Shown one piece after another: positions 38,310 through 46,786 of a DNA stretch of 64,000 bases (position 1 is its first letter; each line of letters opens with the position of its first letter). The stretch comes from CAYVKM01 sp964452045. Lineage in GTDB: Bacteria; Calditrichota; Calditrichia; RBG-13-44-9. The DNA lies in assembly GCA_964452045.1 (NCBI GenBank), contig CAYVKM010000007.1:19455-83454 (forward strand). Direction: 5' to 3'. The translations under genes were made by a program, and so were the position numbers. The notes under the pieces are model-generated. The model saw only the letters and a program-made list of their open reading frames with translations. It ran no database searches and was not told the origin of the DNA.

Positions 38310-38936
38310 CTAAAATGTACTCTGAATTACGTAGGGATCGATATAATCCATCTCCTCTGTATTATAGATTAAATTGTAAACTCCCGAACCAATACTATCC
38401 ACAAAAATAAATTTCATCTGGGAGGGATAGGTGTCATCAAAGATGGTCGAAATATTTTGATATCTGGCCGGACTATTATAAACCCAGATCTCTATCGATT
38501 TAAATCTCCTGGCCGTGCTTAAATTTATATCGGTCCAGTTGGTATAGTCTATGAAATCCGGCGGTCCGTATAATATATAGATTCGTTTGCGATCGGATCT
38601 GCCCCAGCCGTATGGATTCTTATACTTCTGGTTAGCATACGTTAACCTTTTTTCATATTCATCTCTTAATTCGTTTTCCGGCATCCTCGGGTTGGGATCC
38701 AAATTTTTCCAAAATTCATCAATGAAATTGTCAATATCTTCTCTCGTTTCGAGTTTTTTCAACTCATTTAATTGTTTAGAACTCAAAATGAAATACATAT
38801 CATCAATAGTTTTGTCCTTATAACTTTCTGGTAACTCGTCATGACGGATAAGTGTGCAACTCTCTGTCAACACAGCCAACCAGATAATGCTTATAAATAA
38901 GATTAGAGAAGTTTTAATAACTTGAAAAAAACTCAT
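38310..38936 (-). CDS. GWxTD-domain lipoprotein
   Basis: 208 residues. The signal peptide ends in a lipobox-like LTESC (Cys about 27). The family core follows: a helical region DIDNFIDEFWKNLDPNP, then YANQKYKNPYGWGRSDR and RIYILYGPPDF. GWxTD is written here as GWGRSD. The domain is widespread in Acidobacteriota and FCB genomes, and its role is unknown. A C-terminal beta region ends the protein. No neighbour gives a clue. Confidence 0.75.
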   Translation of the reverse strand: MSFFQVIKTSLILFISIIWLAVLTESCTLIRHDELPESYKDKTIDDMYFILSSKQLNELKKLETREDIDNFIDEFWKNLDPNPRMPENELRDEYEKRLTYANQKYKNPYGWGRSDRKRIYILYGPPDFIDYTNWTDINLSTARRFKSIEIWVYNSPARYQNISTIFDDTYPSQMKFIFVDSIGSGVYNLIYNTEEMDYIDPYVIQSTF

Positions 38937-39470
38937 TATCTCTCCCTTAAATAAATCTTTGTTTTTTTAGTTACAATGATTGCACAATTCAAATTAATAA
39001 TTACTGCTTTATCCTCGAAATACTATTCTCCCGTAGTATTGCTCCTTGTTTAGGTTACCCATAATCCATGCACTTTATTCGCCCTCAGGTAAAACGAATC
39101 CTGCAGCTTCCGGGTGCATTTCAAATTTGTGTTAATCCGGATTTTACCCACTGTCTATATAAAAATAATAATCATTCGGTTTCTGCTAATTGGATGGTAG
39201 AATCTACAGCACACGATATTGAATTTCAATAAAAAAATAGTTTTTCATATATTGTTAAATAAAGTTTATAGTTTCCGTAATCCTATTACCATTATCCTTT
39301 TACCTTTTTCCTGGTCATTTTCACTACATTATTAATCTGTTAGGTTATGTATGTTTACATTAAAACGCTCTTTTCTTTGACACAAAGTTGGTTTTTCTCT
39401 GGCATACCCTACTAAAATTCTCTAATTTCTGAAGTAAAAATATTCCGGAGAATTACCAGCGGAGAAATTA
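38937..39470. other. 534-base intergenic region without a convincing gene
   Basis: AT-rich, with many stops on both strands. A 54-codon open frame at 39068-39232 (plus) has no ribosome site and no recognisable product. A TTGACA at 39377 and a GG-N10-GC arrangement at 39390-39403 could belong to a promoter for the nitroreductase gene, but neither is strong. Confidence 0.4.
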
Positions 39471-40985
39471 ATGCGTCTGTTTACAAGTGCCCGACAATAT
39501 CATAATCTATCCAAATATAAATTTGATGATATAAAATCTGTTTATACTGATTTTGCTGCGGATTCGCGTACTGAATCAGAAAAAACCTATCCTGAAAATC
39601 CGGTTATTGAGCTTCCGCAGGACTTTGAAACACAGATCAAAAGTTTAGGTCAGACCTTATCCGCTTCCGCCGAATTTGGAAAATTCGTGGAATTGTCCGA
39701 ACAGGAAATCACCCTTCAACAGCTTTCCCAGATCCTTTTTATGACCAATGGCATTACCAGTGTCCGGGAATTCGGACAGAAGAAAGTATATTTCCGGGCC
39801 TCGCCCTCGGCCAGTGCCCTTTATCCCACCGAAATCTATCTTTATGCGGATAGGGTGACAGGTTTGGACAAGGGTTTATATTATTTTCGGCCAAAAGAGC
39901 ACCAGTTAGTACAGTTGCAGAAAGGCGACCTGAAAGATAGACTTGCCAGCTCAGGATTTGATCTGAAGGTCCTCAAAACCGCTCCGGTTATTTTTATCTT
40001 TACCGGTGTTCTGGACCGCATCAAATGGCGCTTCCGGGACCGGTCGCTGCGTTATGCCTTGCAGGATGCAGGTTATGTGGCGCAAAACCTGGTGGTTGCC
40101 GGGAGTTCCCTGGATCTGGGTGTAAATCTGATCGGCGACTTTATTGATCAAGAGTTAAATCGGTTATTAGGGCTGAATACCGACCAGGAAGTTACCCTGT
40201 TAATGGCTTCAGTTGGACACATTCGGCAACTCTTGGATAGTGATACATATAAGTTTGGCATGCTACCTGAAGCCAGTGATTCCATCAATCCGGAAGCCCC
40301 GGATCTGAATATTGAAGCGTATCAGAAGACCAGTCATTTTCCGCCGGATTCTAATTTTGCCACGGTTGAGGCAAAGTTACCGTTTTCAAAAGCACCGCTT
40401 AAAAAGGAAGTTCAAAAAAAACTGATAAAATTATCAGATAAAGTGGAATCCCTGGAGATGTCCACCCTTGAGACAATCCAGGCGCGCCGTTCCAGCCATA
40501 ATTTTATCCGTACTTCGGTCAGTTTAAAAGAGCTTTCTACTATTCTATTGCGATTAAAAGAAGTGCCGGTGCTATACAATTTTCCAGCTTATCATGTTTA
40601 TCTGGTGGTCAGTAATGTGGATGACCTGGAAAATGGGATTTACCTTTATCACAAATATTCTCATGCCCTGGAACTGCTCAAGAAGGGCACCTTTCGGGGA
40701 GATATTTCCTACCTGACCCTGGCCCAGGATGCTGTTTTCAACTGCAGTGTGTCCATTTTCTTTTCAATCGATTTTGATGATATTGATATCTTTTCCAACC
40801 GGGGATACCGTTATGCTCATTTGAATGTGGGCTTGCTCAGTGAAAACGTTTACCTCACCGCTACCGCCCTGAAACTGGGCGTCCGCGGTATCGGAAACTT
40901 CTTTGATGATAATATCAATTCCTTCTTTGGAGTCCGGGAACCACAGGAAAATATTCTGGGTGGAGTGATAGTGGGACGGTATTAA
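39471..40985 (+). CDS. Double-domain SagB/ThcOx-like nitroreductase
   Basis: 504 residues made of two nitroreductase-fold halves, about 65-260 and 330-504. The first has RASPSASALYPTEIYLYA and ALQDAGYVAQNLVVAGSSLDLGV, as in SagB-type FMN oxidoreductases. The second opens with the FMN-contact pattern QARRSSHNF and repeats the same plan (AHLNVGLLSENVYLTATALKLGV, then GNFFDDNINSFFG). A fused dimer of this kind is known for SagB/ThcOx dehydrogenases, some of which oxidise azoline rings in peptide natural products. No cyclodehydratase or precursor peptide is nearby, so the substrate is unknown. The start ATG follows a weak GGAG at -12. Confidence 0.85.
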   Translation: MRLFTSARQYHNLSKYKFDDIKSVYTDFAADSRTESEKTYPENPVIELPQDFETQIKSLGQTLSASAEFGKFVELSEQEITLQQLSQILFMTNGITSVREFGQKKVYFRASPSASALYPTEIYLYADRVTGLDKGLYYFRPKEHQLVQLQKGDLKDRLASSGFDLKVLKTAPVIFIFTGVLDRIKWRFRDRSLRYALQDAGYVAQNLVVAGSSLDLGVNLIGDFIDQELNRLLGLNTDQEVTLLMASVGHIRQLLDSDTYKFGMLPEASDSINPEAPDLNIEAYQKTSHFPPDSNFATVEAKLPFSKAPLKKEVQKKLIKLSDKVESLEMSTLETIQARRSSHNFIRTSVSLKELSTILLRLKEVPVLYNFPAYHVYLVVSNVDDLENGIYLYHKYSHALELLKKGTFRGDISYLTLAQDAVFNCSVSIFFSIDFDDIDIFSNRGYRYAHLNVGLLSENVYLTATALKLGVRGIGNFFDDNINSFFGVREPQENILGGVIVGRY

Positions 40986-41068
40986 ATTTTAGCCAAATAC
41001 TTGGAACTCTCCCTGCTAGTAAAATTATCTTTTGAAATTCATTACCTATCTGTACAGTATGTTTTTAA

Positions 41069-41162
41069 TTAAAACAAAAAAGGCAGAAAGCGATATCCGC
41101 TCTGCCTTTCATCTTTAATCTTTGATCATTTATCTTAAATTTAGCTGCCGGAGGAGGACTCG
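41069..41162. repeat. Left direct repeat: tRNA-Gln 3' end plus terminator
   Basis: This 94-base stretch matches 42096-42188 (93 bases) with few differences, mostly in the hairpin loop. It comprises the minus-strand terminator and the last 18 bases of the tRNA. The two copies bracket hicBA like the att repeats of an element inserted at a tRNA 3' end. Confidence 0.8.
41071..41110 (-). terminator. Terminator copy 1 (of three related hairpins)
   Basis: On the minus strand GGCAGA, a 13-base loop, TCTGCC and TTTTTTGTTTT. It follows a broken tRNA-Gln copy, so it is a duplicated tRNA terminator. On the plus strand it may also end the nitroreductase transcript. Confidence 0.75.
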
Positions 41163-41230
41163 CTGCCTGAAAGTTTTCTTAAACTGGTTTAGTCAAGAGT
41201 TGATATTTACGGTAGGCAGGGAACCCCCAC
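41145..41230 (-). pseudogene. Broken tRNA-Gln fragment split in the T-loop
   Basis: Bases 41145-41162 correspond to the acceptor 3' strand and T-stem of the intact tRNA (one change, CCGG for CGGG). Bases 41221-41230 (GAACCCCCAC) match the other half of the T-arm exactly. Between them lie 58 foreign bases (41163-41220) that begin CTGCCT and end AGGCAGG. No anticodon or D-arm sequence remains, so it cannot be a functional tRNA. Confidence 0.7.
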
Positions 41231-41242
41231 ATCACTTTATGT

Positions 41243-41280
41243 AAAACAAAAAAGGCAGAAACAGAACTCATTCTGCCTCT
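41243..41280 (-). terminator. Terminator copy 3 (related hairpin)
   Basis: The same AAAACAAAAAAGGCAGAAA start and a TTCTGCCT right arm as the other two copies. Downstream sequence differs, so only the hairpin was copied here. Confidence 0.65.
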
Positions 41281-41433
41281 TATATTTAATCATTATTCAT
41301 TTTGAATCATTTGACTTTTTTACCTGCTTCTGTTTATATTGACTGTGTAATTTTCGGAGAAAGTAAACTTTTTTATTTTCACACCGTTAGTCTATTTGTA
41401 GAAATTTATTAGCCAAAAATTCGTAGTGAAAAA

Positions 41434-41754
41434 ATGAGTTCAATTAAAGCAGAATTTAATTTTAGATTGCCTCTGTCATTGAAAAAAGAAGGCAAGTATT
41501 ATATTGCGGGTTGCCCGGTACTTGATGTATACTCACAAGGTGAATCGCAAAGAGCGGCTAAATCGAATTTAGTTGAAGCTATTACGTTATTTATTGTTTC
41601 ATGCTTTGAACGAGGAACTCTTGACGCGGTACTCAAAGAATGTGGTTTTAATTCTGCTCCAACTCCAAAGAATGCAAGGAGCGCCCATCAATATATCGAT
41701 GTTCCCATACCTATGTTTGTTAATCAAGTTGCTAACACCGAATGCCACGCCTAA
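41434..41754 (+). CDS. hicB: HicB-family antitoxin
   Basis: 106 residues. The partial RNase-H-like HicB fold is recognisable: FNFRLPLSLKKEGKYYIAGCPVLDVYSQGES, followed by a helix AAKSNLVEAITLFIVSCFERGTLDAVLKECGF. A classical C-terminal ribbon-helix-helix is not evident. It should bind and inhibit HicA. The gene precedes hicA and overlaps it by 13 bases, the order opposite to E. coli hicAB but common elsewhere. Ribosome-site sequence is weak. The pair sits between tRNA-derived direct repeats. Confidence 0.8.
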   Translation: MSSIKAEFNFRLPLSLKKEGKYYIAGCPVLDVYSQGESQRAAKSNLVEAITLFIVSCFERGTLDAVLKECGFNSAPTPKNARSAHQYIDVPIPMFVNQVANTECHA

Positions 41755-41972
41755 GACCGGTTCATTGGAAAAAGCTGGAATGTGTTTTTCTAAAAGCTGG
41801 CTTTCAATTTGAAAGAGAAGCGGGTAGTCATCGATTATATTCAAAAAAAGGTGTAATAAGACCTATCGTCATACCCAAATATGATGAAGTGGGGATAGAC
41901 ATCATCAAATCAAATTGCAGATCGGCGGGCATTTCTCGGGAAGAATACTTCAGATTATTTGATCAGTGTTAA
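41742..41972 (+). CDS. hicA: HicA-family mRNA interferase toxin
   Basis: 76 residues with a double-stranded RNA-binding-like fold. The catalytic histidine is His30 in the GSHR motif, followed by the strand RPIVIPKYDEVGIDIIKSNCRSAGIS, a close fit to HicA/YcfA. It cleaves mRNA when not held by HicB. Its start lies inside hicB, which implies translational coupling. About 200 bases of AT-rich sequence follow before the tRNA. Confidence 0.88.
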   Translation: MPRLRPVHWKKLECVFLKAGFQFEREAGSHRLYSKKGVIRPIVIPKYDEVGIDIIKSNCRSAGISREEYFRLFDQC

Positions 41973-42095
41973 TTCCTCTTCAAATGTTTTATCTTGAAAA
42001 ATTAATAATCCTTCTCAAGCAGTTCAGGTGGATTGGCTAACACCAAAAACCTTTTCATTCATCATTTCATAAATAAACCTAATCAATCCTGTTTG

Positions 42096-42188
42096 TTAAA
42101 ACAAAAAAGGCAGAAATGGAACCCATCCTGCCTTTCATCTTTCATCTTTGATCATTTATCTTAAATTTAGCTGCGGGAGGAGGACTCG
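42096..42188. repeat. Right direct repeat: tRNA-Gln 3' end plus terminator
   Basis: Partner of 41069-41162. It contains the terminator of the intact tRNA and extends through the acceptor and T-stem into the T-loop, exactly where the left copy is interrupted. Confidence 0.8.
42098..42136 (-). terminator. Terminator of tRNA-Gln
   Basis: On the minus strand GGCAG, a loop containing GATGGGTTCC, CTGCC and TTTTTTGTTTT, about 35 bases after the tRNA. Confidence 0.8.
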
Positions 42189-42241
42189 AACCCCCACTAC
42201 CTGGGCCAGAACCAGGTGTCCTGCCATTAGACGATCCCGCA
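42171..42241 (-). tRNA. tRNA-Gln (anticodon CUG)
   Basis: On the minus strand a complete 71-base cloverleaf: acceptor TGCGGGA paired with TCCCGCA, D-arm GTC/GAC, anticodon stem CCTGG/CCAGG around TTCTGGC (anticodon CTG), variable TAGT, T-arm GGGGG-TTCGAGT-CCTCC, and discriminator G. The U1-A72 pair and G73 fit glutamine identity. CCA is not encoded. Confidence 0.93.
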
Positions 42242-42440
42242 GAAAATGCGCCTCAAAATTAAAGGCAAATCCGGGAACTGTCAAGGGAAAAGTATTTTCT
42301 GAAACCTGTATAACTGATCATTATCTCAACCTGATTGTTCCTTTTCAAAAATTATTGCAAAAAGAAAACATATTCCCTGAAACCACTGTAAATTAGCTAC
42401 GTATGACTTGACTGGTGTTAATTTCAACCAAGAGGAAGCC

Positions 42441-43526
42441 ATGAAGAAGATACTTATTATTTCAGCTATTGTTATTGTTGTTCTGGTCGCCGGATTTGCC
42501 CTGATGAAAAGTGGAAATGGCAATGAGCAGCAGTATAAGATTGTAAAACCGGAAAAGGGTGAAATTGTCGATAAGGCGCTGGCCATTGGCAAAATTACGC
42601 CCCGGGACGAAATACAGGTGAAATCGAAAATTGCCGGAATTGTTAAAATTATGCATGTGGAAGTGGGAGATAAAATTAAACAGGGAGATCTGCTGGCCGA
42701 TATCACACCGGATCCCACCCCGCTGGAGATAACCGAAGCCCGGCGAAATGTGGAAATAGCCAAAGTTTCCTATGATCAGGCCAGGAATGAATATAGCCGT
42801 AAAAAAGATCTGCTGGAAAAGAGCCTTATTTCAAAACAGGAATTCGAACAGGAAGAAATGGCCTATCAGCAATCAAAATTGCAGATGCAAATGGCCCAGG
42901 AAAAACTGGGACTTATCGAAAAGGGTAGAACCGAATATGCCGGCATCAAAGTAGAATCAGTGGTCAAAGCGCCGGTCAGCGGTACCATTCTGGAAAAATT
43001 TGTCAATGTTGGCGATCCGGTCGTCCCGTTAACCTCCTACCAGGCAGGGACACCACTCTTTACCATCGCAGATATGAACGACCTGATTTTCCGGGGAACT
43101 GTTGATGAAATTGACGTGGGGAAAGTGAAGGTCGGTATGCCGGTAGAACTTAAAATTGGTGCACTTCCCGGGGTGGTGGTTAAAGGAGAAGTCTCCCGGA
43201 TATCACCCAAGGCAAAGCAACAGGACAATGCCACACTCTTCGATATTGAGATAGCCATAAATGATATTAAAGCCACTGAATTAAGGGCCGGTTATTCTGC
43301 CAATGCGGAGATCATTATTCAGAAAGTGGAAGACGTGCTCTACATTCCCGAACGACTGGTAACCTTTAAAAACGACAGTGCTTTTGTGGAAGTGGAGGAT
43401 ACTGCCGGACATATCCATCAGGTACAGATTGAACCGGGATTGAGCGATGGGGTCAATCTGGAGGTTGCCCAGGGTCTGGCCATGGATGATAAGATTGTTG
43501 AAAGACCACCCAAAGAAATAAAGTAA
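42441..43526 (+). CDS. MacA/HlyD-type periplasmic adaptor
   Basis: 361 residues from the ATG at 42441, with AGAGGAA three bases upstream; an earlier in-frame start adds 11 residues before the anchor. It has an N-terminal membrane helix (about 4-24), a lipoyl-like half (IQVKSKIAGIVKIMHVEVGDKIKQG), a long coiled coil (about 90-155), the other lipoyl half (VVKAPVSGTILEKFVNVGDPV) and a beta-barrel domain. It bridges the inner-membrane ABC transporter and an outer-membrane channel. Two permease genes and an ATPase gene follow. No TolC-like gene is in the window. Confidence 0.93.
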   Translation: MKKILIISAIVIVVLVAGFALMKSGNGNEQQYKIVKPEKGEIVDKALAIGKITPRDEIQVKSKIAGIVKIMHVEVGDKIKQGDLLADITPDPTPLEITEARRNVEIAKVSYDQARNEYSRKKDLLEKSLISKQEFEQEEMAYQQSKLQMQMAQEKLGLIEKGRTEYAGIKVESVVKAPVSGTILEKFVNVGDPVVPLTSYQAGTPLFTIADMNDLIFRGTVDEIDVGKVKVGMPVELKIGALPGVVVKGEVSRISPKAKQQDNATLFDIEIAINDIKATELRAGYSANAEIIIQKVEDVLYIPERLVTFKNDSAFVEVEDTAGHIHQVQIEPGLSDGVNLEVAQGLAMDDKIVERPPKEIK

Positions 43527-43563
43527 AGAAGAAAGAAAACCGGTCAACTGAGGTTTATTATTC

Positions 43564-44793
43564 ATGATGTTTTGGAAAAATATATTGCAGTTATTTCGCG
43601 ATATGCGTCATCAGAAATTACGCACAGCCCTGACGCTTTTCGGAATCGTCTGGGGCTCGGTGGCCATCATCCTATTATTAACTTTCGGGGAAGGGCTGTA
43701 TCAGGTGTCTTCCAAGGCAGCGCACGGAATGGGGGAGAGTATCTGCATTATCTGGCCGGGCCGAACCAGCATTCCCTACGAAGGCTTGCCCCGGGGCAGA
43801 TTTATCGGTTTTCAGGAAAGGGATGTGGAATTATTACGCCAGCAAATCACTGAGATCCGTTACATCAGTCCGGAATATTCCCGCGATGCAAAAGTCCGGG
43901 TGGGTAAGGAAAGTTATACCGCATCATTGAGCGGGGTATATCCGGAATATCAATACATGAGAAATATGATTGCCATGCCGGGAGGGCGCTTTATCAACGC
44001 CCTGGATCAGAAATATCGCCGACGGGTGGTGTTTATCGGGAATGGCGTGGAAAAAGATCTTTTCGGCGTCGGTAATGGATTGGGCAAATATATTGAAATA
44101 AATTCAACCCCGTTCCGGGTAATCGGTGTGCTCAAGGAAAAGATTCAAAACTCAAATTACAATAATATGGATTCACAACAGATTTTTATTCCCTCAACCA
44201 CTTATGTTGGCATATTTGGTGATCGTTATATCAATAATATGATTTTGCAGGCGGATAAGGTTGAGTACACCGATCAGATGAAGGCAAAAACCTATCAGGT
44301 TCTCGGCCGGAAACATCGTTTTGACCCAAATGATAAAGAAGCGCTGGGAATCTGGGATACCACTGAGATGGATAAATTTTTTAATACCTTTTTCAAAGGA
44401 TTTTCCATATTTCTGGCTATTGTGGGGAGTATGACCCTGATCGTGGGGGGAATCGGGGTATCCAATATCATGCATGTGGTGGTAGAAGAACGTACCCGGG
44501 AGATCGGGATCAAGAAAGCGCTTGGAGCAAAAAACCGGCTGATTCTGGGGCAGTTTTTGGTCGAAACTATTTTTATTGTTGCAGTGGGAGGTATTCTGGG
44601 ATTTCTGATTTCCTATGGAATTATCTCCCTGGTAAATTTACTTAATTTGCAAAAATATGTGGGAAATCTGGGTATTTCACCCTTGGTCTGGATCTTTACC
44701 GTACTCATCCTGGGAATTATCGGATTAATATCCGGTTGGTTCCCGGCACGCCGGGCCGCCAGACTCGATCCGGTCGCGGCAATCCGCAAATAG
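43564..44793 (+). CDS. MacB-like ABC permease 1
   Basis: 409 residues: a first membrane helix (about 20-40, ALTLFGIVWGSVAIILLL), a large periplasmic MacB-PCD domain (about 45-260) and three C-terminal helices of the FtsX type (about 280-400), with the family coupling segment VEERTREIGIKKALGA. It has no fused ATPase, unlike E. coli MacB. It starts 38 bases after the adaptor and 12 before a second, clearly related permease, suggesting a heterodimer. Such mechanotransmission transporters export peptides, lipids or drugs; the substrate is not evident. Confidence 0.93.
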   Translation: MMFWKNILQLFRDMRHQKLRTALTLFGIVWGSVAIILLLTFGEGLYQVSSKAAHGMGESICIIWPGRTSIPYEGLPRGRFIGFQERDVELLRQQITEIRYISPEYSRDAKVRVGKESYTASLSGVYPEYQYMRNMIAMPGGRFINALDQKYRRRVVFIGNGVEKDLFGVGNGLGKYIEINSTPFRVIGVLKEKIQNSNYNNMDSQQIFIPSTTYVGIFGDRYINNMILQADKVEYTDQMKAKTYQVLGRKHRFDPNDKEALGIWDTTEMDKFFNTFFKGFSIFLAIVGSMTLIVGGIGVSNIMHVVVEERTREIGIKKALGAKNRLILGQFLVETIFIVAVGGILGFLISYGIISLVNLLNLQKYVGNLGISPLVWIFTVLILGIIGLISGWFPARRAARLDPVAAIRK

Positions 44794-44805
44794 AAAGGAA
44801 ATATA

Positions 44806-46053
44806 GTGAAAAGCTGGTATTTGTTTCGACTTTTTACCCGGGAACTCAAAAAGCAGCGTAAACGCATTATGCTTACCGTTTCTGCCATTGCCTGGGGAAC
44901 GCTTTCCATTATTTTATTGCTTTCATTTGGTGAAGGTCTTAAACGCCAGATGGGAATTGCGAATAAAGGTCTGGGTGTAAATATTGTTATCCTGTATGGC
45001 GGTCAGACTGCGAAAGTGTACCAGGGATTACCCAAAGGCCGTACCATTAGGTTTACCGACGAGGATGTGGAATTACTGAAAGAGAAAATTCCCCAGATTA
45101 GCGAAATCAGCGGTGAATATGATCTTTGGGGTGTTTCTTTTACCTATGGCAAGAAAACATTAACTGAGCGGATAACCGCAGTACTTCCACCCTTTGAGGA
45201 TATGCGTACCCATTATCCGGACGCCGGAGGGCGGTTTATTGATGCGCTGGATATCAAATACCGACGCCGGGTTGTATTCCTTGGGAATGAATTGAAAGAC
45301 AGGTTGATCGGCCCGGGAGATGCAGTGGGTAAAATTGTGATGATCAATAATATTCCGTTCAAAGTTATAGGCGTTTTGAAGAAAAAGATGCAGATGAGCA
45401 TGTATGGTGGACCGGATGCAAGCAAGGGTGTGGTCCCGGCCAGCACTTTAAAGGCGCTGGAGGGTAGAAAATATTTGAACCGGATTGTGTATCAGGTAAA
45501 TAAGACGGAAATGGCGCCTTATGTGAGGCAGCAAGTGTTCCAGATCCTGGGTCGGAAGTATCGCTTCGATCCGTCTGATGAAAAAGCCCTGATGATTTGG
45601 GATACAATTGAGCAAACCAAGATCGGCCAGACCATTCTGGAGGGTATTCAGATCTTTCTCGGAGTAATTGGGGCGTTAACCTTGCTTATTGCCAGCGTAG
45701 GGGTAGCCAATATAATGTATGTCTCGGTTAAAGAAAGAACCCGGGAAATCGGAGTAAAGCGGGCACTGGGTGCCAAAAAAATTCACATCAAGCAACAGTT
45801 TATTTTGGAAGCGTTGCTCATTGCTATCAGTGGTGGTCTGATTGGCGGATTTATTGCCCTGGTAATCGTTCAGATATTGCAGGGTATTCCGGTCGGAGAT
45901 GGCCCCCTGCAATTTTTGGGAAAACCGACTTTTTCCTTTCCCATTGCTCTGGCAACCGCAACTTTATTGGGATTGGTTGGATTGCTGGCCGGTTATTTTC
46001 CGGCCAGACGGGCGGCAGCGGTCGATCCCATTGAATCGTTACGCTATGAATAA
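44806..46053 (+). CDS. MacB-like ABC permease 2
   Basis: 415 residues beginning at a GTG (GAAAGGAAATATAGTG gives the ribosome site). It has the same plan as the preceding permease, with shared landmarks: YQGLPKGRTIRF against YEGLPRGRFIGF, RYRRRVVF-type strands, and VKERTREIGVKRALGAKK. The two genes probably arose by an old tandem duplication and now encode different halves of one transporter. The ATPase gene follows after 21 bases. Confidence 0.93.
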   Translation: MKSWYLFRLFTRELKKQRKRIMLTVSAIAWGTLSIILLLSFGEGLKRQMGIANKGLGVNIVILYGGQTAKVYQGLPKGRTIRFTDEDVELLKEKIPQISEISGEYDLWGVSFTYGKKTLTERITAVLPPFEDMRTHYPDAGGRFIDALDIKYRRRVVFLGNELKDRLIGPGDAVGKIVMINNIPFKVIGVLKKKMQMSMYGGPDASKGVVPASTLKALEGRKYLNRIVYQVNKTEMAPYVRQQVFQILGRKYRFDPSDEKALMIWDTIEQTKIGQTILEGIQIFLGVIGALTLLIASVGVANIMYVSVKERTREIGVKRALGAKKIHIKQQFILEALLIAISGGLIGGFIALVIVQILQGIPVGDGPLQFLGKPTFSFPIALATATLLGLVGLLAGYFPARRAAAVDPIESLRYE

Positions 46054-46074
46054 TATTTTGGGAGCAGTTGATTT

Positions 46075-46767
46075 ATGATAAAGATGGAAAAAATCTGGCG
46101 AATCTTTGAAATCGGTAAAGTAAAAGTAGAAGCACTAAGGGGAATCGATCTGAACATTAAAGAAGGTGAATTTATGGCCATTATGGGGCCTTCCGGGTCA
46201 GGCAAATCCACCTTGATGCATATCATGGGTTGTCTGGATACTCCCAGCAAGGGCAGCTATGCTCTGGACGGCGAGAAAATTGAAGAACTGGATGACAATC
46301 AGCTGGCGGAGATCCGCAATGAAAAAGTCGGTTTTGTGTTTCAGAGTTTCAATTTGCTCTCTTACGCCAACGCCTATGAAAACGTGGAATTACCGCTTAT
46401 TTTTAAGGGCGTAAATGCGTCCCAGCGCCATAAAAAAGTGCTGGAAGTTCTGGAACGGGTGGGATTATCGGATCGAATGAATCATAAACCCAGTGAACTA
46501 TCCGGTGGTCAGCAGCAGCGGGTGGCCATTGCCCGGGCCATGGTAAACGATCCCCGGATTATTATGGCTGACGAGCCAACCGGAAACCTGGACAGCCAGT
46601 CCGGCCAGGAAATCATTAATTTGTTTAATGACCTATGGAAACAGGGAAATACCATTGTGATGATTACTCACGATGAGTCGATTGCCCAGAGGTGTGAGCG
46701 GGTGATTCATTTGAAGGATGGCAGAATTGAAAACGGGATTTATAATGGCACAAAATCCGGGAATTAA
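46075..46767 (+). CDS. ABC transporter ATP-binding protein (LolD/MacB type)
   Basis: 230 residues. Walker A GPSGSGKST, Q-loop VFQSFNLL, signature LSGGQQQRVAIARAM, Walker B IIMADEPTGNLDS and switch His in ITHDESIA. The EPTGNLD variant is typical of the LolD/MacB/FtsE class. It powers the two permeases upstream and is the last gene of the adaptor-permease-permease-ATPase operon. Confidence 0.95.
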   Translation: MIKMEKIWRIFEIGKVKVEALRGIDLNIKEGEFMAIMGPSGSGKSTLMHIMGCLDTPSKGSYALDGEKIEELDDNQLAEIRNEKVGFVFQSFNLLSYANAYENVELPLIFKGVNASQRHKKVLEVLERVGLSDRMNHKPSELSGGQQQRVAIARAMVNDPRIIMADEPTGNLDSQSGQEIINLFNDLWKQGNTIVMITHDESIAQRCERVIHLKDGRIENGIYNGTKSGN

Positions 46768-46786
46768 TGCCGATCGGAACTCAAAA

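Noticed and set aside
39068..39232. 54-codon open frame in the gap before the nitroreductase
   Set aside because: No Shine-Dalgarno, no similarity I recognise, and AT-rich flanks; likely chance.
39390..39403. Sigma-54-like GG-N10-GC before the nitroreductase
   Set aside because: Only the invariant dinucleotides match (TTGGTTTTTCTCTGGCAT); the rest of the consensus is absent.
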